Below, piece after piece: positions 11,984 to 23,223 of a DNA stretch of 64,000 nt. The DNA comes from Chamaecrista fasciculata. Taxonomy: Eukaryota > Streptophyta > Magnoliopsida > Fabales > Fabaceae. A program made the translations under genes and the position numbers. Numbering within the stretch: position 1 is the first letter of the stretch; each line of letters opens with the position of its first letter. The notes beneath the pieces were generated by a model that did not search any database, was not told the origin of the DNA, and saw nothing but the letters and a program-made list of their open reading frames with translations. Location of the stretch: contig QANZ01026610.1 of assembly GCA_003254925.1 (NCBI GenBank), forward strand, positions 147,082-211,081. Direction: 5' to 3'.

Positions 11984-12746
11984 CAAATCACGCTGGATAA
12001 TAATATTGTTGTGTTATTATTGTACTAATAATTATTATTATATTTGTGGCCAATGCTATCTTTCCACCCAGGCAAGACTTAGAGATGGCTTTTGTTCAAG
12101 GGGAATGGAATGCTTATGCCTTGTGGCCTTGTGGGAGCTCGAGTTCCGAACGTCAAACTCTTATTGGTCTACATTTATTTTCTTAAAAAAAATTACGGGT
12201 AAATTACATGAAGGTCAAGTAATATAAATTTAGGGACTAAAAAAATATAAAGTTAGTTTAAATTCATAGACTAACAAAATATAAAATTAGTTTAAATTTA
12301 AGATCCAAATAATATTAATTTAATACAGATTAAGGGGCCAAAAAATATAAAATTAGTTAAAATTTAGGGACTAAATAGTATTAATTTAATACAAATTCAA
12401 GGACTAAAAAGTATACAATTAGTTCAAATTTAGAGACCAATACAAATTATCACTAGGGACCAAATAGTTGATAATTGAAATATTTCAAGGACTAAATTGT
12501 ATACTATGATTGTACAGTAACTAATTAATTGACTCAATATAAATTTAGGGACTAAATAATAAGTTTTCTCGAAAAATTAATAAAAGGACAGAAAGAGAGG
12601 GAAGAGTTTGAGGTGACCATAGCAGTATTCTTTATTCAATACAAGGAAATGGGATATTGGGTTTAGAGGGAATTCAGAGATAGACATTAAAATAGGATAT
12701 TATATGATCCCCATGGCATGGTTTAATATAATTAAAAAGGGGTTAA

Positions 12747-13895
12747 CTAAACGACATACATGAGTGAATCGAAATCAGATAAAGAGGAAACAGCTTCAAT
12801 AGCACGGCCTAGTGGCCACGACGCATCAAGATTCGTATCTTTGTACGGAAGTTGGTCAACCACTGTAACCACCTCCCATTTGTCTAGCCCTGCAAATTAA
12901 TATTAATCAATTTAATTAGTATTATCATATGCTTTATTTAATTCCGTAAGAATTTAACAATAATATTTGCATTAGTATTAATTAATGTGAGTGAAGATAG
13001 AGATATACCGAATCCGTCGACGAGCAAAGCGTACTGATAGACAAGATCGAGACAGATGTAAGGAAGAGAATCAGAATCAAGAAGAGGATAAGCAGAAGAG
13101 GCCTCCTCGTATGATGTTTTGCAAGCAAGTTCTGCTGCTATCTTATAATCCACCACTCGAACTTTTGAATTGGGTTGGTTTGAATCAGCAAAACCAGCCT
13201 ATATAATACCAATGCAATCAATCTCAATTACATGCTCAGGCCCAAAACAAAAAGTGTCAATTACGTGTTGCATGCATTCTTTCATTACATTTTTTTTTGG
13301 TTACAAGTCTTTGGTTTCAAATTTACAAATTACAATAAATTGGTAAGAGTTTTGAAACATGAGTATGAAAATGTATTAAAGGTATAACTACTACACATAC
13401 TTACATCAATAGCAAGGTAATAGAAGGATGTGGCAAGATAAAGATTTTGTTGTCCAGCTCCTCCTCCACCATTCCAAATGCCACCAAATGTGCAATTCTT
13501 GTACGGACACGTGGCATTCACATTCAGAAACTCCAGAACCAACTCTCTGCATTCTGTGTAGTTTGACCCGCTACTCTTTGCTTTCGCAGTGTAATTCACA
13601 TCATTATATTCGTAAATCCCTACAAATTAACCAACAACAACCAACACAAATACTAATTAATATTCCACCTCTTCATTGAAATGTAGAGATTAAATCATAA
13701 TTTTGAGATAAACTCAAATTGAGAAAAATAAGTTTTCTAATTTAATTAGTATATTTTAGTGTAGGTAAGTAATGCTTACCATCATAACCAGATAAAATGC
13801 ATGGGTTGGCAGAATCACCAGTGAGGTTTAGAAGCTCAGCACGAGAAGCTTCTTTACCATGGTACAAGTAGCTGTAATCACAAGATTCAAATTCA

Positions 13896-13934
<39 letters not shown>

Positions 13935-16317
13935 ATATAAATTGTGAATTTGTATATTTATATAGATATATATAAACCTGTGAACATAGATGTTATATTT
14001 GGTTTGGTTGAGGTGAATCTGAGTGATGTAAGAAGAGTTAGGAGCATTTGCAGCATTTTCAGCTGAAACGGCATATGCCACTTGAACTGATCCCCCTCCA
14101 ATATCAATTACCCCACTCGTTTCCGAGTAGTCCTTTCCCAAGTTTCCCAATAGATAATTTATTGTCACCTATATCCATAATATTTCATATCATCAACAAC
14201 GCAAATAAACAAAATATATGCTTTTAGTTTTAGTGTTTTATATATATATATATATATATATATCAACAACGATCAATTTTTTAATTTAATTGGTAGCGTT
14301 AGTAAATGTAGTTAAATAAAATTGAAAAGTGAGTTCGAGTCTTTTTTTCTTATATAATTCTTTTTTACTTTTTAGTCTTAAATTCATTTTTGAATTTAGT
14401 TTAACTTATTTTTTTTACTTATAGTATTAACTGCATAGTAAAAAAAATTTGTTAGAGTAATTTATAATTCTGAACCCTTGTATTTAGATTTGAAATGAGA
14501 TAAATATAATTAAATTTACTTGTTTAACCGTGGAACAAGTAGTCCACTTTCAAGGTCCGATTTGATTTATTTGTTAACAATTCTAATTGTATAGAAAAAT
14601 GACTCATAAAAAACAATATTTAACTTCAAATTTGAAATGGAAAATATAAGATCACATTCATTCATGGAAACTAAAAAAAAAGATAAAAAATTATAGAAAC
14701 ATGAAAAAATCAATTTCACAACAAAAATTAAAAAAAAAATAGAGTAAAAGATTATATTGAAACTTATCCCAAATATATGAGACCCAAATTATTATATATG
14801 CATATATATTAAATAAAAAATATATTTCCCTACCTCTAGGTGCCTAACCTTAATTATCTAATTCATTTCCCTTCTTTTGTAGGCCGTAAATCTGTCGCCA
14901 TTCACCATAAAATTAGGGATTGTATGTTGTGTATTTTTTTTGAATTTTTATTAGATTATATTTAGGGATTGGCATATATTTACTGGACTTGTCGTCCTTC
15001 TAATTTTTTTTTTTTTGAAATTATGGTTTTTTTACTTTTTAAATTTTCATCTTAATAATTAACAAAGGAAACCGATTAACCGAACCAATCCAAACCGATT
15101 GAAGTCGGGTTGGATTAGTTCGGTTGGTCTAAAATAATTGGATTAGTTGGATGACTTTTGTTGTCATCTAATCCGTTCAGTTTGGTTGAAAAAATATGTT
15201 CAAACCGATCCAAACCGAAGTTTGAACACCCCTAACACAAATCTTCATTTAATATAAATATTTAATAATAATTTTAAAAAAAATTAGAATTTTAAATTCC
15301 TTTGAAATATTAAAAAAATATTTAAACATTTTTTTGATTATGTGTATATATATTTGTTAGTGTGTTTATTATAACTAAATATGGAAGGTTGTTACCCATG
15401 AATAGTAGCCTTCCTCTGTTCCGGAGATGACGCTAACAGACTCAACATCAAAGGAGCTGTTGCTGCTGAGATAGTCCGAAATCTTCAAATCATAATAATA
15501 CACCAAAATCAAAACCCAGAATTAATGGGTCAAACTACACATAATAACTATAACTATAACTATATATATATAGGAAGCATTTCAAGATCTATACATATAT
15601 ATATATATATGGTTAATTAATTACCGCTTCCAAGATTTCATCAGAAGCATTGCCTTTCAATTCTCTCAACCCCGCCGTTGCCTGAAAAAAAAAAAAGGGT
15701 GAAAGTATACATCAAGTGGGATGAGATAGAGTGAGTGTAATTATTAATTAAAGAGCGTAAATGTAATTATATATTAATTAACATTAATTTAACAGGAGTG
15801 AGTGATGGAATTAAACAGACCCCAACAATAATGGGAGTGGTGGATCGAGAGCTTTCAGGAACAACATCCTCTGCTTTCTCCAAAAGGGGAGCCAAAGATT
15901 CTGCTGCCCCTTCTGGATCCTTTGCATATGAACTAAAACCCGGCTTCACCTATATATAATCATAATTATAATCAACAAAAAGCGTACGTCAATTATATAT
16001 ACAATGTAACAAGTGGTGAAATTAAAAAAGTTCAAATTTTGAATACATGATGAAATTACCTTAGCATAAAGCTCATAATCATCGCCGACGCGAATGAGAG
16101 TCAAGGAGGTGTTGAAATGGAAGACGTGGATGCGTGTGCCGGTGCTGCCGCCGTCGACTATGACGGCGTACGAAGTGGAATTGGAATCAGAAGCAGAAGC
16201 AGTAGTAGTGTGAGTGTGAAATTGGGATGGTGAGATAATTTTACGGTGGGAAAAGGATGAGGTTGAAAGTGGCACAAAGCAGAGTAACAAGAAGAGTGTT
16301 ATCACAGACTCCATCAT
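12747..16317 (-). CDS. Apyrase 2 (GDA1/CD39 nucleoside phosphatase), secreted type, 9 exons
   Basis: Predicted 453-residue apyrase. Exons: 16317-16060, 15949-15821, 15681-15625, 15482-15396, 14168-13978, 13871-13780, 13619-13405, 13198-13009, 12889-12747, with GT/AG borders and a TAG stop. The start is the first ATG of an ATG-ATG pair (16317 or 16314); the frame is open further upstream but has no ATG. Residues 1-20 form a signal-peptide-like segment. Exons 2, 3, 6, 7, 8 and 9 have exactly the lengths of apyrase 1, so the two derive from one ancestor. The first phosphate-binding motif is VDGGSTGTR, with Gly where apyrases 1 and 3 have Ala (DAGS). The other motifs are intact: [34 protein letters not shown] (GA)n/(TA)n tract and an 'aaccgaaccaa' type MITE lie in its introns. 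Activity is inferred. Confidence 0.92.
15065..15235. mobile_element. Small 'aaccgaacc' repeat element in apyrase 2 intron 4
   Basis: Alternating copies of aaccgatt and ggttggatta in both orientations end in gtttgaacacccctaac, the terminal sequence typical of a common plant hAT-like MITE class. Boundaries are approximate. Confidence 0.4.
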
Positions 16318-16513
16318 GTTTACTCCAACCACACAGTACCACAACCACTCATCATGTTTACATAAATCCCATATATATCATCATCTTTGTCAATAATATG
16401 TAAAAGCCTCCATCCAATGCTTTTGGATTCTCCTTGTGGAGTATGTGGTGAGAAAAAATGTTTTGTTTTGCCATTTAATATACATGTTGTCACTATTAAC
16501 AGAAAAACTTATA

Positions 16514-16779
16514 GAGTAAACTAACAATTTGGTCCCTGAAAGATTAACGAGCTAACAAATCGGTCCCTGAAAGATTGAAATGTATAATTTAGTCCCTGAA
16601 AGATCAAAATGAGATACTAATTAGTCCTTTTTATGGACTAAATAGTATACCGTTTTAATCTTTTAAGGACTAAAAATATACTATTTTAATCTTCCAGGGA
16701 CTCAATTGTACATTTCAATCTTTTAGGAACTGAGTTGTCAGCTCGATGATCTTTCAGAGACCAAATTGTTAGTTTACTC
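16514..16779. mobile_element. Fold-back MITE, 'gagtaaac...ttggtccct' family 1
   Basis: The left arm gagtaaactaacaatttggt (16514 onwards) is matched inverted at the right end (to 16779) with about one mismatch over 30 bp, and both arms continue with further 'tttggtccctgaaagat' units. Relatives are at 24630-24862 and, more degenerate, 32464 onwards and 35563-35788. It lies upstream of the apyrase 2 start. Confidence 0.75.
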
Positions 16780-18096
16780 AAACTTATATTATCGTTGTCT
16801 CTTAATTACTTATGGATAGGTTGTGCTGATTACTTTCTTTTCTAGCTAAAAGCTTTAATTTCACACCCCGGGGAGTAGTTTATTAGTGTGTATTAAGTAG
16901 ATGCTACATCTAGTTTTATCAGCAGTAGATGAATAATTTATAGTTTTTAAGAAAAATGTTATATATTTTAATTCAGTGATTCAGTCATTAAAAATAAATA
17001 TTGGAGACAATATATATTAAGATCATTAATTAAAAATTTAATAGAAAATGTGATATTTCAAAATTTGTTAGTATTATATTTAGTAATTAATGTAAAAAAT
17101 TATATTTATTATTAAATTTAAATAACTATCTTAAAAATAATTAAATTAATTGTAATTGTAATTGTATTTTTAAGGGTTAAATTTTATAATATTATATTTT
17201 AAGAACTAAATTGATTTTTTTTAATCTTTTAGGGACTAAATTATTGATTTAATTAAATATTAATGCATCCTATTTATGAAAACAAAAAATAAAGCTAATT
17301 AGCTCTCACTTTTTTATTTTAGAATTTAGACAAAATTAATCTATGTTTAAGTTAATTGAAAAGTCTCATAAAAGGAGGTCAAAATTCTTTTAATAAGGAT
17401 ATTGCAGATAAAACTCTAACACAAACCTTTATTTACAGACATTAAGATATACATCACTCTAACTTATCATTTACTAGTGAATTGATTTATTTATGCAACA
17501 TGATGAGGTGAGACATAATTAAAATCAAACGATATGGTCATGGCCAACTATATCATCATTTACCATGTGAATTAAATTTGTGATGAATATACAATTATTC
17601 AGTCACTTTCAAACTAATCAAGGGTATAATTTAATTAGAAATTGATTAAATAATATTAATTAAATGATAAGTGAGTCATCATCAACCGCGATATAATTGT
17701 CTCATCTGTAAATAATTGTGGCATGATGTGGCGCGCTTCAATTTCTCATTAATGAATGTGGCTAGATAACATAATTTAGGTTTAGATTAGAAAAAATAAC
17801 TAACTTTCTAAAATCATTATGACAGGACCTATCTTTTTTCCTCTAAAATTTGACACTATAGAAATATCATCAACCTAAGGCAGTGAAATGGATCCTCCAC
17901 CATATATAAAGGTCACAAAAAGTCAAAAATCCTAACAAGGTACGAACAGTCATCTTCCATTTTACATTTTTACTTTTACTTTTACAGTTTTACCTAGTGG
18001 TCGTGTTCTGGGTCTGTACGAACATGTGGCAGGAAAAAGTCAGCACGTTTTTTAAATGGTTTAGGTTGGGGGTCCCACTCCCACAGCCTCATATTT

Positions 18097-18140
18097 TTGG
18101 ACCATGTCTTTTTTTTTTTGGCCTCTTATTGGACCATGTC
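18097..18140 (-). mobile_element. T-tract micro-insertion (minus orientation) with 12-bp target duplication
   Basis: The 12-mer ttggaccatgtc is at 18097-18108 and 18129-18140. The 20-nt insert, read on the minus strand, is taagaggcc plus an A-tract. Confidence 0.65.
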
Positions 18141-18499
18141 CGTATTTTGTTCTTTTCAAGACATATGGACCATTTTTGGATAGGTAAAAACATCATTTTT
18201 TTTAACCTTTAAATTTTATATTAATTTTTAATTTTATTTTTACACTTATTCTTTATTAATTTCATCTTTAATATTTTAAATATTAATTTTATCTACTTTA
18301 TTAGTAAGACTTATATGTAAAATATAAAACTATTAGTAAATAATTAAATACTGATCAAATGAAAGATTAGATGATATATATTATTTATTTATTAAATAAA
18401 TTTAAATTTAAAGATAAATAAATTTTATGTTAAATAAAATTCTTAAAAAATATATAAAATGAACATAAAATTTAAATACGAAAAATGTGTTGCATTTTC

Positions 18500-18548
18500 G
18501 TATATATCATCTCTTTTTATTTTTTTGGCCAAAAGTATAAATCATCTC
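18500..18548 (-). mobile_element. T-tract micro-insertion (minus orientation), ggcc junction
   Basis: The 14-mers at 18500-18513 and 18535-18548 (gtatanatcatctc) differ at one base. The 21-nt insert reads ttttggcc plus an interrupted A-tract on the minus strand. Confidence 0.6.
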
Positions 18549-18557
18549 ATTTGGTTT

Positions 18558-18607
18558 GTTTTTAGTGCATTATTATTATTATTGGGCCTGGTTTTTAGTG
18601 CATTATT
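18558..18607 (-). mobile_element. Micro-insertion with AAT-repeat tail and 17-bp target duplication
   Basis: The 17-mer gtttttagtgcattatt is exactly repeated at 18558-18574 and 18591-18607. The 16-nt insert on the minus strand is caggccc followed by AATAATAAT, so the tail is an AAT repeat rather than pure A. Confidence 0.65.
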
Positions 18608-18652
18608 GCTCTCTACTTTAGATAACAAATGTGTGGAACTCATTGAAGCAAG

Positions 18653-18701
18653 TAGGTATTCTTTTTTAGGCAAAAAAAAAAAAAAATACTAGGTATTCTT
18701 T
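18653..18701 (+). mobile_element. A-tailed micro-insertion, aggc junction
   Basis: The 12-mer taggtattcttt is at 18653-18664 and 18690-18701. The insert is tttaggc, 15 A and tac. Confidence 0.65.
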
Positions 18702-18720
18702 ACATTTCTTGGTTTTAGAA

Positions 18721-18762
18721 ATAATATTGAAAAATGACCAGAAAAAAAGATAATATTGAAAA
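18721..18762 (+). mobile_element. A-tailed micro-insertion with 13-bp target duplication
   Basis: The 13-mer ataatattgaaaa is at 18721-18733 and 18750-18762. The 16-nt insert is atgaccag, seven A and g. Confidence 0.55.
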
Positions 18763-18792
18763 TGGATATAACTAAGATACTATAGATTTCTT

Positions 18793-18841
18793 ATTTTGGA
18801 AACTCCATTTTGTTTTTGGCCTGATTATTTTGGAACTCCAT
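18793..18841 (-). mobile_element. T-tract micro-insertion (minus orientation), caggcc junction
   Basis: attttggaaactccat (18793-18808) recurs with one base missing at 18827-18841. The 18-nt insert reads aatcaggcc plus an interrupted A-tract on the minus strand. Confidence 0.6.
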
Positions 18842-19052
18842 CAAAATTAATTTTTTGAGCTGAATAAGAATGGGTTTTTTAGGCCAAAAAAAAAGAATTT
18901 TGAAATTAATCTACGTTTTCGAACTTACAAAAAGTTATATTTAAATTTTGATTCAAAGAATTTCAAAATAATTTTTTATTAATATCAAAATATAATTTTA
19001 TCATCAACACTCCTTTTTCAAAATGCAACATTGAAGATAAACTAACACGGTC

Positions 19053-19104
19053 AGATTCTGCCAGTGGTGAATGGCCAAAAAAAAAAAAAGATTCTGCCAG
19101 TGGT
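19053..19104 (+). mobile_element. A-tailed micro-insertion, ggcc junction, 16-bp target duplication
   Basis: The 16-mer agattctgccagtggt is exactly repeated at 19053-19068 and 19089-19104. The 20-nt insert is gaatggcc plus 12 A. This is one of the clearest examples, because the target is not low-complexity. Confidence 0.75.
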
Positions 19105-19229
19105 CAATACATGACTTCTTGTGGTTACTCCTTATTAATGAAGCACAATCCCAATTCCAATGCCTTACCCTCTTGCTCTCATTTTGAGAGGTACTAGTCT
19201 TTAATAGTTTAATCTGGAAGTTCAAAGTG

Positions 19230-19500
19230 CCAAGAAAACTTGTTCTTTTCTTATGGAAGATTCTGCTTGTTACTCCGGTCTCTCCCTACTAAAGTTTCTT
19301 TAAGTTAGCATCATATCAATCTTCCAAATTTGTGTCAATTCTGCCACGAAGAACAAGACTTGTCTTTTCATTTGTTCTTCATAAGTCCATTTGCTGGGGG
19401 GCCATATATGGTTTGGATCTACCCTCACAATTTCTTCAAGACCATTTTAAATTTTGGGTACTTGATCATCTTTTCAACCCCAAGGGTGTTTCATCCTTTG
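19230..19500 (+). pseudogene. Decayed reverse-transcriptase zinc-binding (zf-RVT) fragment of a LINE-type element
   Basis: Reading with frame changes and a stop gives FLWKILL, then PTKVSLS*HHINLPNLC, then CQFCHEEQDLSFHLFF, and in another frame HIWFGSTLTISSRPF. This order (FLWK, LPTKVNL, CxxC, HLFFHC, WF) is that of the zinc-binding region found at the C-terminal end of plant non-LTR retrotransposon polyproteins. At least two frameshifts and one stop are present, and the expected HC before PFA reads IS, so it is dead. No upstream reverse transcriptase remains in the window. Confidence 0.7.
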
Positions 19501-20187
19501 ACCAATGCAACAGTAAGGTAATCCTCTTCATTCTCTACTCCATCTAACAAGCTAGGAATGAATTGGTATATATATATATAAGTTCTACGTGCGCCTGCAT
19601 GTTTCTCTTTATTACCAAGGGTCAACAATCTATCTTCCTTGTCAAGACTATTGGTACATACACATTATAAAGTTGAACAGCATTTCAAGATGGAACCTGC
19701 AGGACTTCGCAGACCAAAATGTTTCATATGAATTATGACCATTACTAAAACTTGAAAGAAAATGCAAATAACTCCCCTGCATTTTGTCCCTGTTACAAAT
19801 AAGTAAATAACCCATGATTTTAATTCAAACAACAATTCCCCTCAAATTACCATATTATTTGCAGAAGGCGGCCTTGATAGTCAAATTCACATAGTAATCA
19901 TATAGGCTGGTTAGAAATGTTGAAGCCTCTTTCTTGTTATGTCCCCAGTTCTTGCCAAACTAGCTATTAGGTCCTTGAAGGAAAACTAAATTATCTGTCC
20001 AAAAAGAGAGAGAGAAACTAACATGCTAGAGAGAGAAAGTCAGAGTAGAAAGAATGAATTTTGTTTTGTATATTGAAAGAATAATGTTAGTTACAAAGGC
20101 TGCAGTTATATAAATTATAAAATAACTTACTGGATATGGCTTTCTTTCTCACAGTACCATGCCCCACATATTTATTCCATAAACCAG

Positions 20188-21807
20188 TCACCTGGGGTTT
20201 AGATACCTATACTTAGAAATCCCTACCCAAATCATTTTCTCTGTTCTCCATTCTGGACGGAAGCCTTTCTCCTGCATCTCTAGATAATATTTGAACGCAT
20301 CCTCCAATTTCCCGTTCAGAAACAGGCCGTGAATCAGTGCAGTATAAGAACTATGGTCAGGGTAGAATCCACATTTAATCATCTCACTCCATAACTTATA
20401 GACAATAAAAAGATGCCGCCATTGGCAAAACCTTCTTATCAACATTATGTAAGTCTCAATAGTTGGGTGACAACCCTCCTCTCTCATCTCATTCCAAAGA
20501 TCAATCACCTCCTCCTTGGTCTTTAAAACACGGAAGAGAGCATGATAAGTCTGAATTGTAGGGGATATGCCACGTTGCAACATCTCATTCAAAATTACTT
20601 TAGCATCTTCAACTAAGTCAGCTTTGCAAAGGGCCTTGATCAGTGAGTTGTATGTAGTAATATTTGGAGCAGTACAGTCCTCTTCCATAATTCTCATGAG
20701 ATTGACAGCTTCTTTCGAAAGCCTAGCCTTTGCAAGACCATGAATAACTGCATTATAAACCTTCCTATTTGGAGTTATAGTCATTTTCCTCATCTGGTCA
20801 AGCAATTTGAGGACCATAAAGAGTTTAGAAGCTTTTGAATAGCATGATATGATAGAAGCATATGAGACGACATCATATTGGATTCCTCTCTTGCTCATCT
20901 CGTGCCAAATTCTTTGCGCATGATATGGGCTAACAATCACATTACACCATCCATCAAGAATAATGTTAAAACTTTTGGTATTAAATGGGAATACATTTTG
21001 ATAGTGGAAGAGTAATTTCTCAGCATCTCGCACATTCTTGAAATCACAGAGGGCAGAAAGAAGGCTTTGAAATTCCCTTAACCCAACTTGAAAGTTAAAT
21101 TGCTTACCGGCGTGGAATGTATTTATAGCCATCCCAACATCATGTACAGCACAGTATCTCCGAATCATAATCAAGAGAGTTCGAGGGGTGACAAGTGATG
21201 GACCAGAGCTACCTCCTCTCATTTTACCAATAAGAGCCCATGCAATGTCAAACTTTCCCATTTTGCCGAGGATAGATATCATCAAATGGAACTCACGAAT
21301 TGAATAAGAATAACCTGGTTGTTCGCCAGCCCACAAAAAAAAGGTGAGAGCTGCTTCCCAGACATTGCGAACTCTTGAAAGGATCTCCACGACCAACTCT
21401 GGTGACGGTCTAATACCACATTGATCAAGCTTAAATACAATTTCAGATAGTCCACACCCAGGTTTACATAATATATCCAAAATGGTTTTAACATCTTGGG
21501 TAAGATGATCCCTTACGTCTAATTGATAAAAGTGAGCACCATTCTTTTCATGAGTTAAGGCCTTATCTAATCGGAGTACATGGGAAGATGCTCTAAAGGT
21601 GTTGGTTGGGGCTGAAGAAGAAAAGAAAAGGAATGACAAAACCCACTTCGGTGAAGCTGAGAAAGTCTCCGACTTTGAAGGGTTCAGGAATCTAAAAGAA
21701 GTGAGGGGCTGCTTAGCTATATGGCTGAAATCAAAAGGGAGTATATTGTGGTAAATGCATGGTAGCACATAAGAGAAAACAGATAACTTAGATCTTATTG
21801 AGATCAT
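20188..21807 (-). CDS. P-class pentatricopeptide repeat protein, probably mitochondrial, intronless
   Basis: Single-exon frame of 539 residues from an ATG at 21807. The N-terminal 60 residues are rich in Ser, Arg and hydrophobic residues and poor in acidic ones, as in organelle presequences, most likely mitochondrial. From about residue 165 to the end there are roughly ten 35-residue PPR helical pairs, e.g. SYASIISCYSKASKLFMVL, VYNAVIHGLAKARLSKEAVN, TYNSLIKALCKADLVEDAKV and SYTALIHGLFLNGKLEDAFK. There is no E, DYW or SMR extension, so it is P-class, a type that binds organellar RNA and acts in RNA stability, splicing or translation. The target RNA cannot be read with confidence. A probable non-coding leader exon lies upstream at about 24.3-24.6 kb. 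Confidence 0.9.
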   Translation of the reverse strand: MISIRSKLSVFSYVLPCIYHNILPFDFSHIAKQPLTSFRFLNPSKSETFSASPKWVLSFLFFSSSAPTNTFRASSHVLRLDKALTHEKNGAHFYQLDVRDHLTQDVKTILDILCKPGCGLSEIVFKLDQCGIRPSPELVVEILSRVRNVWEAALTFFLWAGEQPGYSYSIREFHLMISILGKMGKFDIAWALIGKMRGGSSGPSLVTPRTLLIMIRRYCAVHDVGMAINTFHAGKQFNFQVGLREFQSLLSALCDFKNVRDAEKLLFHYQNVFPFNTKSFNIILDGWCNVIVSPYHAQRIWHEMSKRGIQYDVVSYASIISCYSKASKLFMVLKLLDQMRKMTITPNRKVYNAVIHGLAKARLSKEAVNLMRIMEEDCTAPNITTYNSLIKALCKADLVEDAKVILNEMLQRGISPTIQTYHALFRVLKTKEEVIDLWNEMREEGCHPTIETYIMLIRRFCQWRHLFIVYKLWSEMIKCGFYPDHSSYTALIHGLFLNGKLEDAFKYYLEMQEKGFRPEWRTEKMIWVGISKYRYLNPR

Positions 21808-23023
21808 GTGTGATAGATACTAGAAAGGCAAAGCTCAGGAAGGCATCTTAATGTTGGAACATGGTAACCAAAACACGGTACTATACAAAATCAAAGAACC
21901 ACCAAGGGAGATCCCCACTTTGGCAGAAGTTGTTTGTGAAAATGACTGAAAGAAATGCAAACCAAATTGATATCATCAGGCATAGATAGGTGTATACACT
22001 GCATATCTTGAAGTCCACTAGAATACGATTTTGGAAAGCTTCGAAGAAACAACTTTGGATTCAGAGAAAAAAAAGACCCAATCAGGAGTGGGGAGTGAAT
22101 AGAAGGCAGCTTGCTAGGCGCTAGGTAAAAGAATCAACAAACACATTGTGAACAACAGATACATGCTAGGGCTCAAGCTATTCCACCCACCATTATTCCC
22201 AATGTTGTCAAAAGCAAGATCTTACCTGAAATCAAAAGGGGCATAAGATAAATCAATTAGTTATATCATATCAAAGATCATAAGATCCTACCATTTATGA
22301 AAATAAATAAATAGTAACATCAAAATTTTTAATAAGCATATTATAAAACCAATTAAAAATCACATTATTTTTCAAAAAAACAAACAACCAATGTCTATAC
22401 AAAGTACATTAAACTTATAAAACAAAAATATCTAAATAGAAGTGCATATTTTTTGAAGCATAGGCAAGACAAAGAACGGATCCAAAGTTCCAGATCACTC
22501 AAAACAACAAATCATATATGAAAATGAAGAAAACTTAGTTACACTAAACCAGTTAATAGGAGGAAGGCAGAAAGAAAATGTAAAATCTGCGGTTCATCCA
22601 GGTATAACAGATTGCACATATCATCTTCAGAGAAGGAGTGAAATGGAACAGAAAAAGGAATTCCATTTGCAGCATTGCGATAAAATACCAAACGATTCAA
22701 ACAAATTTACTATTTTAATCCCCCACAAATGGATAATAGGCATGCAAACTATGAGCAACCTTAAGAAAGCCAACAATTTCTGATGCTGCAGCCGGTGCCA
22801 GCATGTTACACATAATCTATTAAATATTCTATCCTAGATCTAGAAACTCAGTTGATTTGATTATCACCTAGTAACATGAAGATAAGGCAGTTTTATCATA
22901 CCTGTTGAATTCCACATCCAACTATCTGTCCCCAAACACTATCCCAAATTTGGGAGCTCTTAGCAGGGTAATTCGTTGGACAAGATCAACTTCAAGAAAA
23001 GAAACAACACAAAGATATTAGGC

Positions 23024-23057
23024 TGAATTTCAGGATATACTGAATTTCAGGATATAC
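23024..23057. repeat. 17-bp tandem duplication abutting the plastid insert
   Basis: tgaatttcaggatatac occurs at 23024-23040 and again at 23041-23057, directly before the plastid-like sequence. It is on one side only, so it is not a simple target duplication. It looks like repair-associated duplication at the insertion junction. Confidence 0.8.
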
Positions 23058-23059
23058 TA

Positions 23060-23161
23060 TCCTAGCCGTAAACGATGGATACTAGGCGCTGTGCGTATCG
23101 ACCCGTGCAGTGCTGTAGCTAACGCGTTAAGTATCCCGCCTGGGGAGTACGTTCGCAAGAA

Positions 23162-23223
<62 letters not shown>

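Larger units (their letters stand above)
7356..12746. other. Intergenic region between apyrases 1 and 2, mainly repeats
   Basis: It holds the 5' flank of apyrase 1, a 390-bp inverted-repeat element, a 'ttggtccc' family element, a 107-nt hairpin, a 1.4-kb terminal-inverted-repeat element and a degenerate tract of repeated aatttagggactaaa at about 12225-12560. No intact coding region was found. The weak B-box-like run near 12140-12160 is insufficient to call a SINE. Confidence 0.7.
16318..20187. other. Intergenic region between apyrase 2 and the PPR gene
   Basis: It contains a 'ttggtccct' fold-back element (16514-16779), a dense cluster of seven micro-insertions (18097-19104), a decayed LINE-type zinc-binding fragment (19230-19500), and the 3' flank of the PPR gene. 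No intact gene was recognised. Confidence 0.7.

Noticed and set aside
12050-12240. SINE-like tract with a B-box-like gagttccgaacg
   Set aside because: No A-box at the right distance and no target duplication; similarity is too weak to call.
16318-16344. Upstream start for apyrase 2 at 16344
   Set aside because: The first codon there is TTG. The first in-frame ATG is 16317 and gives a normal signal peptide.
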